64,000 bases of DNA. Source: Podaxis mareebaensis (lineage: Eukaryota > Basidiomycota > Agaricomycetes > Agaricales > Agaricaceae). The stretch is from contig JAEUWP010000118.1 of NCBI GenBank assembly GCA_018524725.1, positions 79,407 to 143,406 on the forward strand, read 5' to 3'. The notes under the pieces were generated by a model. That model saw only the letters and a list, made by a program, of their open reading frames with translations. It had not been told where the DNA came from and searched no databases. The position numbers and the translations under genes were made by a program. Shown here piece by piece: positions 35,450 through 46,654 of the stretch (positions are counted from its first letter, which is position 1; each line of letters starts with the position of its first letter).

Positions 35450-38067
35450 CTAGCGCAAAAGCGTCCCATAACTGCTATGTCTCCTCCGACTGTCTACATC
35501 CAAAGACGACCTCTTCGTGCCAGTTTTCGCATATTGTGCGCTTCCCTGCCCAAGAGCATTATGACCACTTGGGGGTATGGTGGTAGTAGGCCCACTCGAC
35601 TGGGCCCTCGCCATCGAGACTTGCATCCGCCCAAACTCGGCACTCAAATCATAAACTGACGACGGACGACGCGCCTTCCCACCGCCGTCACCATCCCTGC
35701 CGTTGATATGACCATTCGAATTGTTGGTGGCTTTGGTGGCATTGTTGACAGGTGTTAAGCAGGGCGATGAAGGGGTTATATGTCCCATCCCACCGTTCAC
35801 AGCGACCATTGACATTCCGTGCACACCTGGCGTCATAGGCGACACACCAGATACAGTGGGCACACCGTACATTGGCATCGTCATTGGAGGCATACCGGGT
35901 AGGCCGATTCCCATACCCATACCAAAACCTGGCATCCCCATCCGCATATTCATGCCCACGTTGTTGCTCATGATGTTCATGTTAGCCGCGGATAACGCAT
36001 GTCCTTGGGCTTGATTTCCCAGCTTCCCCTTTTTGATGCTTGGCACACGCGTTCCAGTAGGATCAAGAAGCATCTGAAGCGCAAAAAGCGTCATGAAGGC
36101 CTCATTCCCCGCATTCGTGAGTGTGCATTGTGGGAGTGGGGGTTGCGGCGGCGTTGATGGAGATAGGGGTGAGTGGCTGCCATTCGAAGACGAGTTGTGC
36201 TGCAAGGGTAATTGATGTTGCGGGTATTGGAGGGAGCGTAGAAGATTCTCGAGAGAGAGCGTGGAGCCGTCTGCCCGTGGGTTTTCAGTTTTCGGATCAG
36301 ATATGGCGCCACGTTCGCCAGTGGTATATAGTGACCTTTCAAAATTGGCAAGATCAATCATGAGGGCATTGTGTGGCATCCCTAGAAGAAGAAAGAAGAT
36401 GATTAAGCATCGCATCAGTACCCGGCGGCATGGACAGCACAAGCTAACGGAGGTAGAAGTAGAAGGACAGATAATTAGGAAACTCACTGATTTTCATCTC
36501 TTCTAGCCGGGCGAGCTGAGCATGTATCGCATGTCCGACGAGCACGATCGTGTTTGAACTGGTCTCCGAGTCGGGGCTGGCGAGACTACTGTATAGGGGA
36601 TACAATATTCAGTCAGTAGCGGTGCCTAATCATAGGGCAGTAAGTAAGCGCCGTAGCACTGTATAACAGCGTCACAGGACCATTGCACACTGCTACATGA
36701 TGCTTTGAATGGCAATACAGCGCGTATATCTGACCTTATGACGGCCTGTATGATCTGAGGTAGTTTGGCTTTGGGCGTTAATTGGCTTTCACCGAACTGG
36801 TGGGTAGAATTTAACGGTCTCAGTGAGGCGATATGAACCTAGTAGCATGTAGAGTTCAGAGACTTACTGCGTACTGTCATTGAAGCTCTACCGTTAGAAG
36901 GGTCTCCGTCACATTGTACGTAGTGAAGAGGTGTAAGGATAGAATCGATGCTTCGACTTACCTGCCAAGGTTGATTGGGTGGATGTTTATTAATCACATT
37001 GTCTACGTATTCCTCGACGATGTAGTGTCCCTTGCTATGGGCATCGATATGAACAAGTCTGTGTATGCGCTTCAATGAGGAAGCTCACCGGTAATTCGTA
37101 TCCGGAATGGGCGGCCAATGTCCAGATCTATGGGTCCCAGAAGCACCGTTTCAGCTATTCCAATGCAGAAGAATAAGTCGGCAAAAACCAAGGCCCGGAC
37201 TCACGCTTCCATATGTCCACACCTAACCGCTGCGTACCCAAACTCTAAACAACTCTTCTCGTTCCTTTCACTCCACACGAAGCTCAGAGCCAGGAACGTT
37301 TTCTCCCTTTTCGCCCAGAGCTCTTTAATTGCCTTGGGTTCGCCAGCACGCACTCGTGTGCGTTGTGCTGCCAACACCGCAGCAGGCAGTGTCGAATAGA
37401 GTTTGCTGTACGATGCGTAGTCCGAGACGTTGCGTAAATGGCGTGCGGTCGTTTCAAAGGGCGTCACTTGAAGGATGTTGGGTGCTTGGGGTAAGGTTTC
37501 ACCAAATCTGAGTTGGGGTAGGTTATCGTTGGGGCGATAGTCATTATGGACACGGTGTTGCGCGGTATGGGGAGACGACGACCGAGGAATGCGTGCTCAG
37601 TGCATGATCCATACAGCTATTCACTTTCCGCTCACCTCGTTTTGATCATCTTCAAGAACGCCCCGATTGAATTCAACCGAGTCACAATGTGCGCCCTACC
37701 CGTGTATGCATCCGTCACCGTAATCACAGGCCATGAGAAGGCCAAAAACTCTTCAAACGAAGTAAAGAGATGTCCCCATGTCCTCTCGAACCTAGTACAC
37801 CACAAATTCGGAATCGGGCGTTAATTTAACACTCCACTCGGGACTGCCAAGCGCCCCCGAAAGACTCCGAGACACACCATGGAATGTTGTGAATTTGGAA
37901 ATAGCCGATATATGCAGAATATACCTAGGGGGGGCAATGAGGGGTCAATGGGGACCGCAAGTGTCACACGTCAGAATAAATTCTGTCAGGGCCAGGTCAG
38001 AAAGACAACGTACAGAATGCAAGTCATACTGCCAACCCTTAGGATCAACGAGGGTAAAATCCGTCAT
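35450..38067 (-). CDS. Gfd2/YDR514C-like RNase H-fold protein with eroded catalytic motifs
   Basis: Predicted 631 aa, eleven exons: 38067-38014, 37924-37833, 37791-37636, 37595-37554, 37507-37205, 37127-37089, 37034-36962, 36887-36868, 36818-36735, 36588-36488, 36381-35450 (sum 1896 nt, in frame). Residues 1-100 form a domain I do not recognise (aromatic-rich: GYFQIHNIPWCVSESF, ERTWGHLFTSFEEFLAFSW). About 180-340 follows the order of the Gfd2/YDR514C DEDDh-exonuclease-like family: FLALSFVW...EFGYA, KGHYIVEEY, HQFGESQ, VLVGHAIHAQL, NALMIDLANFER. The usual DxE of motif I reads S-F-V and the motif II aspartate is replaced, so catalysis is doubtful. Residues 340-631 are low complexity: Gln/Pro/Ser, then Met/Gly/Pro repeats, then Asn/Gly. 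Function is unknown; family membership is an inference. Introns of 40-46 nt and one of 146 nt are the least certain parts. Confidence 0.6.
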
Positions 38068-38496
38068 ATTTACCAGAGGGGTGGAGTGCTAGACGTGGTC
38101 GAGGGCGTAGTGGAAGAGTCGTGAGGGATAAGCGGATGAAGAGGCTTATAAGAGCTTGACACGTTCGAGCGCAAGTATCACCGGCAATATCGAATCCTTG
38201 CCTGGAAGCCGAACACCCCGACTTATTAATTGGCGCTAGATTGTTCGGCTAAACATGCAAGGGTTGTCAGCCAAGATGATGATGCTACTCAAGCGCTTAT
38301 GACTTGTAGCAATCGTCGATGGCCACAGTACCTCTGCCAACGCATACACTGCGTCCCAGTAGCCGGGTGGGAGGGAGACACAGGGGATCCGAAGGGAACG
38401 CGACGGCGAAGTCTGGCCTTCAGTTGCATCAGGTGGTCATGTAACAGGATAAAAATTGGAAATTGCTTGAGAACGAGATCTATCAAACATAATACA
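38068..38496. other. Short intergenic between two minus-strand genes
   Basis: 429 bases that should contain the promoter of the Gfd2-like gene (right to left) and the 3' UTR of the F-box gene. Nothing else is visible. Confidence 0.4.
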
Positions 38497-40163
38497 CTAA
38501 TCAATCTCATTCTCTTGCTCAGTTTCCCACTCTGAACCCTCCTCTTCGTTGCCACTGCCCCAGTCAGAACCACCTTCATCTCCGCTCTCATTCCAATCCG
38601 TACCCTCTGCTTCGCTATCTTCCTCTTCTTCGTTATCTTCTTCGTTGTCGTCTTCGTCTTCTGCTTCTTCATCCCCCAAGACCAAATCCTCCGGAAAGAT
38701 CACCTCCAATGTCTCAAGGTCAACGCCAGCCGGAACCTCAGGGAAAATATCACTAGGATAGGTTCCATTAATAAACGCCTTGAAGAACCACCGCATTTTC
38801 AGCGACCGGTGCGGATCAAGCTTGAGGTCTCCAATAGGGAACCAATGATTATCCTTGAATCTCGTCCATCGTGTGGTACCTATGCATACTCAAATTAATG
38901 TCTTCATTCTCCGGAAACGAAACACGTACTTGGTAGAGTACAAACTGTCAGCGTCGGCATGATCAGTCCCCACCGCTGTATAATTTCATATTCATCATCC
39001 AAGTCTGCCAACCGGTATTCGTGCGGGTTATACAGCAACGTAATTGCCAACGTATGCAGACACTCAAACTTCTTTAACCCTTCTTCCAAAAACACCAAAT
39101 ATGTCTAAGAACGAACCCCATTAGCCAACCAGAAGCAAGGAAAAAATTAAAAGTCACATACATCAATCATCTCCTTCGTCGTAAATGAACACACATTCCT
39201 AATCCTCAACCTCTCCATTCTGGGGATATACAACCCAATCATTCCCAACAGCGTCGGATTCCATCCAAGTACAAGATTATCCATCCCTACAACCTCCTTT
39301 CTCGACTCCGCCACAAACCGCGTAACCTCTTCAGGCCGTTCACACCCAGGATCCCAACAAACAGTCAAATACTGCACCTGGCTTCCCGGCACCACATACG
39401 GAATCACATTACAAGGTCCCACAAACGCCATCAGTTCCGGCATTTCTACATTCCTGAAGTGTGAGGCGGAGGCTTCGAGAACGATAGGCGTGGCGGGGCC
39501 TTGTAAGACAATAGCTCTGAGGGTGAGCCGGTGTGTGTGGAGAAAGGTTGTAAGTGCGGGTGTGTAAGGGATTTTGACTTCAATGAGTCGGGGAAAGGTT
39601 GTATTGGCGAGGAGTCCAAGGAGAGGGTCTAATCCTGCGATATCGAGTCCTACGAGGTTGGTTGTTCGTTTGAGTGCGGTCGCTGCGAGTCTGTAGAAAC
39701 TCCCAAAGAGGCTTTGGGAGCATACATCGCTGGTGGCCAAATACGAAGTATAGAGGCATTATATGTGCGTTGAAGTCGTAGGAAGGCCAGCGTAGCGTAG
39801 AAACACGCAAAAAAAAATAGACCAGAAAAACGCGGATCGAGGGGAGAAAAAGGCAAGGCGAGGTGCAGAGTTCATTGAGCCACGGTGGGTGACGAAAAGT
39901 CCCAGACATTTGACATACATTGCAATTCGCCGCACACAGTTCGCCACATCTCGCCTTGACACCAGCGTCTTGAAGCACTGTACCGCGTTCTTCAGATTTT
40001 CCAGTATAATAGTATGATAGAGTCGTCTTGTCGCTACGTTCCCTGTCTGCCTTGACACTAAACAAAGTGCTTTCAGCTCACATGTTGTCGAGTAGCGCGC
40101 AATTTCATCTATGAGCTCGACTGGGAACTGAGAGAATATCGATGTGTGCGCATATTTTCGCAT
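38497..40163 (-). CDS. F-box protein with highly acidic C-terminal tail
   Basis: Predicted 456 aa, four exons: 40163-39919, 39729-39162, 39104-38930, 38879-38497 (sum 1371 nt, in frame). The N-terminal F-box is at about residues 10-52: FSQFPVELIDEIARYS, then LKALCLVSRQ and a RRLYHTI ending, which should bind Skp1 in an SCF ubiquitin ligase. The middle (about 85-340) has the leucine spacing of the irregular LRR-like region common in mushroom F-box proteins (SFYRLAATALKRTTNLVGLD and later strands), presumably for substrate binding. The last about 57 residues are almost all Glu, Asp, Gly, Ser and Trp. The donor at 39918 (GTATGT) was preferred to one 4 nt later because only it keeps frame into exon 2. 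Substrates are unknown. Confidence 0.8.
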
Positions 40164-40320
40164 AGGAGATGAGGGGGTAATAGGGGAAAAGGTGAATTCA
40201 TAATTTGTAACCAGAAGACCAGTCTCTATTTGTGGCTAATAATAGACGCCTATGAAGCACCGCCCAGGGCAAAAACATTCCACCAGGTCATTTATTGGGA
40301 ACAACGGAAAATACAACATT

Positions 40321-42243
40321 CTACACAACAAGGAACTCTTCCGTAGTGAGATACGAGTCAACGGAGTATGCCGCCTTGTTGCCACCATCGATAAGGGTGA
40401 CCGAGGCAACGTCGATTCCTGCAAGGTTACCTTTGGCGATAAAGTTGACCTCAACTGGGAAGAACGCGCCCGCGTCATCCCCGCCCACTGTAAAGATCAA
40501 AGAACCCGACTTGCTGTCATCATCGGCAGTGATCAATGGAATCGACCAGGAAATAGAGTGTGAGGAAGGATCGAGTGACCATTCACCAGAATGAGATGAA
40601 ACAGTGGGGTATGATCCATCCCTATTGCACAAATTAGGAAAGGGTCGTTCTGAAGATATTAATGACTTACGGGAGAGGAATGGATATCACGGTATCATAA
40701 AGTGTGATGTCCTCATTCTCGAGCTCATATTCAATGCTGACCTCAACGGTGCCATCATTGGATGGTGTTGGCCAGCAGTTGACTACACATCCGGATCAGC
40801 GACCGGAGGGACTCATGAATCAAGAAACTTACTAGATAGGGGAACATTGCTCTCGTCCGTTCCAGCATACCTCCACCTCAAAACAGCCAAACTCTGATTA
40901 ACAGGGAACGAACGAGACGTGTCCTTGAGCGCGATGATACGCTCTTGCCCAGGGCCGAACTTAGCAACGTTAGGATGCTGTTTGAATTGCAAATTCTTTC
41001 CACCAAAGTCTGTCGAGGATGGCGCAAGAGCGATACGAATTTGTGCTTGCGCTGGATCAGATATTTGAAGGTTCATATCTCCCTTGAGCTCCATAGACTG
41101 AACACCACCATCGCGGAGCAGGGATAGTGAAAGCTGCTCTTTGATAACAATATGGACGCTAGATTCCATTGAGCCTATGTTGTCATGCCAATCTATTCAA
41201 ACACGTACCTCTCCTTCTCCACCGCAGGTAAACTCCCCCTCCCATCATTAGCCTTCTGCGGGGCAGGCGGTTCAGCCACTGCTGGTGTGGGAGGGCTTGA
41301 CAGCTCCGCAGCAGCACCCGTCGAAGCCAACACGTCTCCACCGAGAGCATCCAGCAGTTCCGCCTGCTTTGTCTTCTTCGCACCGAGCTTCATACCGCTG
41401 CCCTTGAATGCAGGTGCGCGAGTAGGAGCGTTCGCAGTGCTGCTGAGTTGCGATGGTGTATGCGAAACCGGTTCAGGCGCCTCGAATCGAGGGACAGGTG
41501 CATAACCCGTGATGCCACCCCCAAGGTAGCTGCTTCCACCGCCTCCACTAGCCGCACGACGCTGTTGCTCGCGGCGTTGCATTTCAAGCTGCTTGGCGCG
41601 TCTCTTGAGCTCTTCTTTCGCCTCCGCCTCTTTATTCTACCGATCCAACCGCCATCAGTGAACGCACGCAGACCAAAGGGCAGTCCACGCACCCTCGCAA
41701 TGATCTCCTGAATCTTCTCTTCATGACTCTCCATCTCCAGCACACTCCTCACCTGCATCAAATTCACATTCTCCTTATATCCTAAACTCACGATCTCGTC
41801 AAACGCGCCAAGCAACTCGAACGCATTTTTCAATATCTCTCTCTCATCCGCGCTCCTACACAGATCAGACACGACACGCGCGAAGAGGTGGAGGGTATCA
41901 ATGTCCTGTAAAATGTTGGAAGCTTTGTTTGTGATGAGGAGGATGTAGAGATCTTCGAGCGGCTGATAGACATAGCGAACTTCAGGGGTTTCGACGGAGG
42001 TATGTTGCGTGTTTGTTGGAATGAGTTTTGGGAAGGATGCAAGGAGAGATTCGATACGAGCACGGGTCATGTCCCTGAATTGGCGCGAGATGACGGCTGC
42101 AGTTCTGTGAATCAGATACTTGAAGACTGGAATTCACTCGGTTGACGACATACGTTTCCCGCCTTTTGTGCATATTGATGCGGCTAGAACGACCTGAACA
42201 GATATCAGTGAATGCATACTGACACAATGTGATTACCCACCAT
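40321..42243 (-). CDS. RET2: Coatomer subunit delta (COPI, Ret2/archain)
   Basis: Predicted 537 aa, seven exons: 42243-42241 (ATG only), 42193-42154, 42096-41693, 41636-41209, 41158-40833, 40782-40671, 40621-40321 (sum 1614 nt, in frame). The N-terminal longin-type domain (about 1-140) reads VVLAASICTKGGKPVISRQ, FRDMTRARIESLLASFPKLI, YQPLEDLYILLITNKASNIL. A charged linker follows (KEAEAKEELKRRAKQLEMQ, then Gly/Pro/Ala/Ser-rich). The mu-homology domain runs from about 292 to the end (VHIVIKEQLSLSLLRDGG, ELKGDMNLQISD, INCWPTPSNDG, EYELEN). Delta-COP is part of the adaptor-like half of COPI coats and reads retrieval signals in Golgi-to-ER traffic. The first coding exon holds only the start codon. 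In exon 5 the acceptor at 41159 is the only one that keeps VEKESVHIV in frame. Confidence 0.92.
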
Positions 42244-43145
42244 ATTATATGGATCAAATGCTCACTGGAGTGAGCTCTGTGGGACTTTGCAGGGGAAAGG
42301 AAAGCTGGTGATTGAGGCCAATTAGTATCGACTGTACGTGTCAATGATACCACCATCAGGGCAGGCATTTCTTTGCACGTGACTTCTCATATACTTACAA
42401 GTGGAACACAGACATCATTTGGAAAAGAGTAGCACTTCGCAGTACCGCAGTATCAACCCTTGGAGGACTCAGCAGGAATATGTTCTAGCAGCATGACATA
42501 CTGAACACACTAATAGAAAAATGTGTTACTGTACAAACCCCCCAGGATCGGTTTTATACGTCCTCGTTTGAACGGCAACAGATTGGTGGGCACCAAGTCA
42601 ATATCAATACATCTTATGCACATAATTTTGATGCATCACATAGTCGAAGTCCGAAAACGGAAAAATAGACGGGGCAGGATTGTCGTCGCATGCCGAAACT
42701 TCATCATGAACGAACGACGATCAACCAAAGCGAGGTAAGGTCGGTTGAAGAAATTTGCAGGTGTACATGACTCGTCTGAGGTTTAACTGGTGCTCCCTCT
42801 CTGCAATGTCATACGCGGGCCTATAATACACTTAGTCTCACATGCTATGACCCTTAGCGCTGCAAAAAATCTCAGTTCTGCGGGTATAATCGTAGTGATA
42901 ATCTATCCTACTACTATGTACACGGTCTTTTGCCAGCGCCACTTAATTTCTACGGCGAGTATCAAGCAACTTCGAGGGAGAGAGCACAAAGAAGAAAGGC
43001 CGCTTCCCAGCGCGGCTAAGGGCTCCGACTGTAAAGCAAGAAAGCAAGCGTCATCACTGGATCTCTATGAAGGTAGCATATGGAGAGCTTTGAGCAATAA
43101 AACAGTTTGAGGCATATGGGGCTGGTACCAGCTCAAATAGAGCAG
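42244..43145. other. 900-bp gap
   Basis: Contains the coatomer delta 5' UTR/promoter on the left and the 3' UTR of membrane protein copy A on the right. No gene of its own. Confidence 0.4.
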
Positions 43146-44231
43146 TCACGCGGAGTTGAAGGACGATCGACCAAAATGTAACTCGGAAACCTGAGTGATT
43201 GGCTGTTCCTCCAACGCATCCTCCTCGGCCCTCTTCTGTGCCGCACGAATTAGAACGAGATTGAATGCGATTCCAATCACGGGCAGATTCTAGTCGAAGG
43301 ATGAGAAAACGTTCCAAACATCAATCAGTAGAGGCTCACAATCATGCTGAGTACTTGAACTGCGACATCGTTCGTCGTGAACCATGCCACAAAGTGCGCA
43401 GTTGTGATAGAGAGATACAGGAGCCCAGACTCTGCCAGGATGCGTATAATAAAGCGGAATTGTCTTGTTGATGTAGCTGTATCGCATTTGGTCGCTACTT
43501 GGTATATTCGGCGAATCAACATGTCTGCAAAAGTGCCCAAAACGCGCTTAGCAACGATTGCACGAAGGGGGGAGAATAACGCACATGTAGTGTAGCTATT
43601 TAGAATGATAGTTGCCGCTAAGAACGGAATGATAGCAATACCTGGACCTATGGACATGTTCACTGCACCCCAGGTACGAGGTCCAATGAGCGCGTTGTGG
43701 GTGTGGACAATCTGGAGGTACATCTGAAGAGCCGTGCACGAGACTGCGCCTAGCCAAAGAAGGGCTGGGAGTATTATAACGACGAGGCGTTTCCCATAGA
43801 CCGTCCAGCAGCGATGCATTAAGATGCAGTCTGCGAGCAGCATCGTAACGTTCTCCGAGCTACACTGGAAGTCATTGTCAGTCAGCATCCAGGAAATATT
43901 GTCCCAAGAACTTGAAGCTGTTAAGACTGACTTTGATAAATGGGTCCCAAGGTGGACTACGGTAACCAGGCCCATTTGGATGATCCGACAAGTACTTAAC
44001 CATTGCCATAGTACTGCGGAGCGACAACGCAAGATATACCAAATTGAAAGCAAAGATTAGGAACGCGGCGATGACACTTGGCCAGCTGATATGCCTTCTC
44101 AGCTTCCAGCCTTCGTCATCAAAGAGTAACCAGCGGAAGCAGAAAAGGAGCGTTATCAGGTACATTCCAATTATGAGAGCAGACGTGAACACGACTGCCA
44201 CTTCCTTGTATGCTGGTATTGAGTCTGCCAT
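43146..44231 (-). CDS. Seven-helix membrane protein, paralog A
   Basis: Predicted 302 aa, four exons: 44231-43932, 43864-43585, 43524-43340, 43289-43146 (sum 909 nt, in frame). About seven hydrophobic helices are visible: EVAVVFTSALIIGMYLITLL near residue 10-30, another at about 50-70, ADCILMHRCW and VVIILPALLWLGAVSC near 110-140, GPGIAIIPFLAATIIL near 175, LLYLSITTAHFVAW near 230, and LPVIGIAFNLVLI near 256. A short charged cytosolic tail follows. This fold and intron pattern belong to a large uncharacterised membrane-protein family expanded in agaricomycetes; a receptor-like role is often guessed but nothing here proves it. It is the twin of paralog B: same exon lengths in all four exons. 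Confidence 0.78.
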
Positions 44232-44271
44232 GAGAGGAAGGAACACGCTATAGTTGCTCGTGCACACGCAA

Positions 44272-44278
44272 TCTTATA
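44272..44278 (-). promoter_or_regulatory. TATA-like element of paralog A
   Basis: TATAAGA reads on the minus strand 40 bp upstream of the ATG at 44231. Paralog B has TATAAAAT in the corresponding upstream region (46647-46654), which supports both being core promoter elements. Confidence 0.4.
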
Positions 44279-44472
44279 GTCGCCTATGCCAAGCGATGGT
44301 CCTGTAGCTTCGGTAGTTGAAAATAGACCGCATAGATGTCATATCAGTGCGCACATGATAGAGTAAATATAGGTACGGAGCCACCCTAGTCTTTGGTTAG
44401 GCACCTCAACAACAGCCCCGCTCAACAAATGATCTGATTACTGTACCTCTTGGAGGGCAGATCGCCGTCTGC

Positions 44473-44560
44473 GAGCTCGATAATTGGCATCTGACGCAGG
44501 TGTGTGGTCGGAGAGCTCGATAATTGGCATCTAACGCAGGTGTGTGGTCAGAGAGCTCGA
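44473..44560. repeat. 40-bp direct tandem repeat, 2.2 copies
   Basis: Two full copies of a 40-bp unit beginning GAGCTCGATAATTGGCATCT, starting at 44473 and 44513, differ at only two positions. A third copy begins at 44553 and breaks off after GAGCTCGA. The repeat lies about 240-330 bp upstream of the paralog A start codon, so it is in the probable promoter. Confidence 0.9.
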
Positions 44561-45492
44561 AAGGCATTGGTGGAGGTCCGGTTCCGTAACTACTCGCCAA
44601 CAAATGACAACAGAGTCCACGGAGACTTGAGCGGCACGAGGAAATGCTTCCAAGTTAGGTGCGTACTTGTGATGTCGTCATGTTCTGGTCGTAGATGAGT
44701 ACCTGAGAGCCATGGGGAAGGAAGCACGAATCAAAGAGAACCAGATGTCAGTTTCAATGACTTTGACAGCTGGTTATATAATACATTGCAGCTAGGCGCT
44801 CTGGACTTAACGTGCTTGGTCAGAGCTTCGTCTTTTCTAAAAGGAACATCCGGCGCAGTAACCTTTAAGGAGCACTTCCTGTGGCAACTAATACATAGGG
44901 AATGTGTAGAGTTAAGGTGTCGTGCCAGGTAAGCAGTTCACACTCTTGACTCACCGTCCAGATCGGCCACCCTGACTGATGATTAGCGAAATCTCCGTGT
45001 GGCCATGCCATTCAAATTTAGCATTTCCAAAGCAGGGGATAATGCCCATGAGCATGAACAAAGATAGGTTGACTGTTGATGAAAAGAACTGGAAAGCTGA
45101 AGTGGGTCATCTCGAGCGCCTACCTCTGTTACATTGGCACTTTGTGTGGATGGCTTCGTATCATTCTTGGACCCGACGTATTTATTTTCGACCCGAGAAT
45201 GAATCATTGGCTGATCCAGTGTTTATACTCATGTTATTTTATTATACAAATGGCCTTGTCCAGGCGTTTCCCATTTTCAGCAGCGGACATCAAGCGATGT
45301 CAAGGAAAGGAAACCACAACCCAATGGGAGAGCAGAAATGGTCGTGCTTTTGATGAATTTCGACGAGCTTCAATGCTAATGTTGTCTAAGCAGGGGGCTC
45401 CGACTGGTCGGGGATTCAGGATATCTGGGACCAGTCCCATGGTGTTCAAGTCTTGTTGTTATAAAGAAGTACTCAACCAAAGCGAAGAGCAT
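44561..45492. other. Intergenic between paralogs A and B
   Basis: No gene is supported. Plus-strand frames at 44979-45534 are unsupported by any motif. The right end carries the 3' UTR of paralog B. Confidence 0.4.
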
Positions 45493-46584
45493 TCACACGG
45501 ACACGGAAGACAATCGACCGAATTCCAACTCTGAAATCTGTGTCATTGGTCCCTCTCCTAATGCAGCTTTCTCAGCTCTCTTCTGTGCTGCACGAATTAG
45601 GACAAGGTTGAACGCAATGCCAATCACAGGCAAATTCTAGCAACACTGAATATCAGCATCCACGAAGAATTAGTTCACCAGATACTTACAATCATACTGA
45701 ATATCTGAATCGCGACATTATCGGATGTGAACCATGCTGCAAGATGAGCAATCGTAATGGAGAGATACAGGAGTCCGGACTCTGCTAAGATCCGCATTAT
45801 GAAGCGGAACTGTCTTGCTGACGTAGCCGTCTCACATTTCGTTGCTACTTGATATATGCGGCGGATTAACATATCTGAAAGATATCATATGCACATTCAG
45901 ATCTGTTTTTCTGCGAGGAATGTCAAAATGACCCACAAGTAGAATAACCGTTTAGGACGGCAGTTGACGCCCAGAATGGGATCAAGACAATACCTGGACC
46001 CAGTGACATATTCACTGCTCCCCAGATATGAGGTCCAATGAGGGGATTATGGGTATGAACGATCTGGAGGTACATCTGGAGAGCTGTGCACACAACTCCG
46101 CCTAGCCAGAGCAAGGTTGGGAATATAATGACAGTAGAGCTTTTTCCATAGACAACCCAGCAGCGATATATCAAGATACAATCGGCAAGGAGAGCTGTGA
46201 GGTTTGCCGCAGTACACTGGAAGTGTGGCACCCGTTAGTATGCTTTCGGAGGATAATACACTAAGAGAACTGGAAAAGACCGACTTTGACGATTGAGTCC
46301 CAAGGTGGACTATGGTATCCAGATCCATTAGGGTGATCCGATAGATGTTTGACCATAGCCATCGTGCTATGGAGTGACAGAACGAGATAAATCAAGTTGA
46401 AAGCAAAGATGAAGGAAGTGGTGAGGGCAATCGTCCAGTTGATCTTGTCTCTTAATTTCCAACCTTCATCGTCGAAGAATAGCCAGCGGAAGCAAAAGAG
46501 AAGAGTTGTCAGATACATCCCAAATATAAGAGCAGCGGTGAATACGACCGCCACTTCTTTGTATGCTGATATCGAGTCTGCCAT
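45493..46584 (-). CDS. Seven-helix membrane protein, paralog B
   Basis: Predicted 302 aa, four exons: 46584-46285, 46216-45937, 45874-45690, 45636-45493 (sum 909 nt, in frame). Exon lengths are 300, 280, 185 and 144 nt, identical to paralog A, with the same splice phases. The proteins align without gaps from MADSI.AYKEVAVVFT through HPNG.GY.SPPWD, ALQMYLQIVHTHN and ARQFRF-type segments to NLPVIGIAFNLVLIRAAQK; most differences are conservative. This is a recent tandem duplicate, head to tail with A. Function is unknown. Divergence in the last 15 residues and in the second helix region is greatest. Confidence 0.8.
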
Positions 46585-46646
46585 GAGAAGGGAATGAGAA
46601 GAGAGGCCGGGAGTTGTATTCTCGGCATGTCCGCAACGCGTGCACG

Positions 46647-46654
46647 ATTTTATA
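46647..46654 (-). promoter_or_regulatory. TATA box of paralog B
   Basis: TATAAAAT reads on the minus strand about 63 bp upstream of the ATG at 46584, at a usual fungal spacing. Confidence 0.5.
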
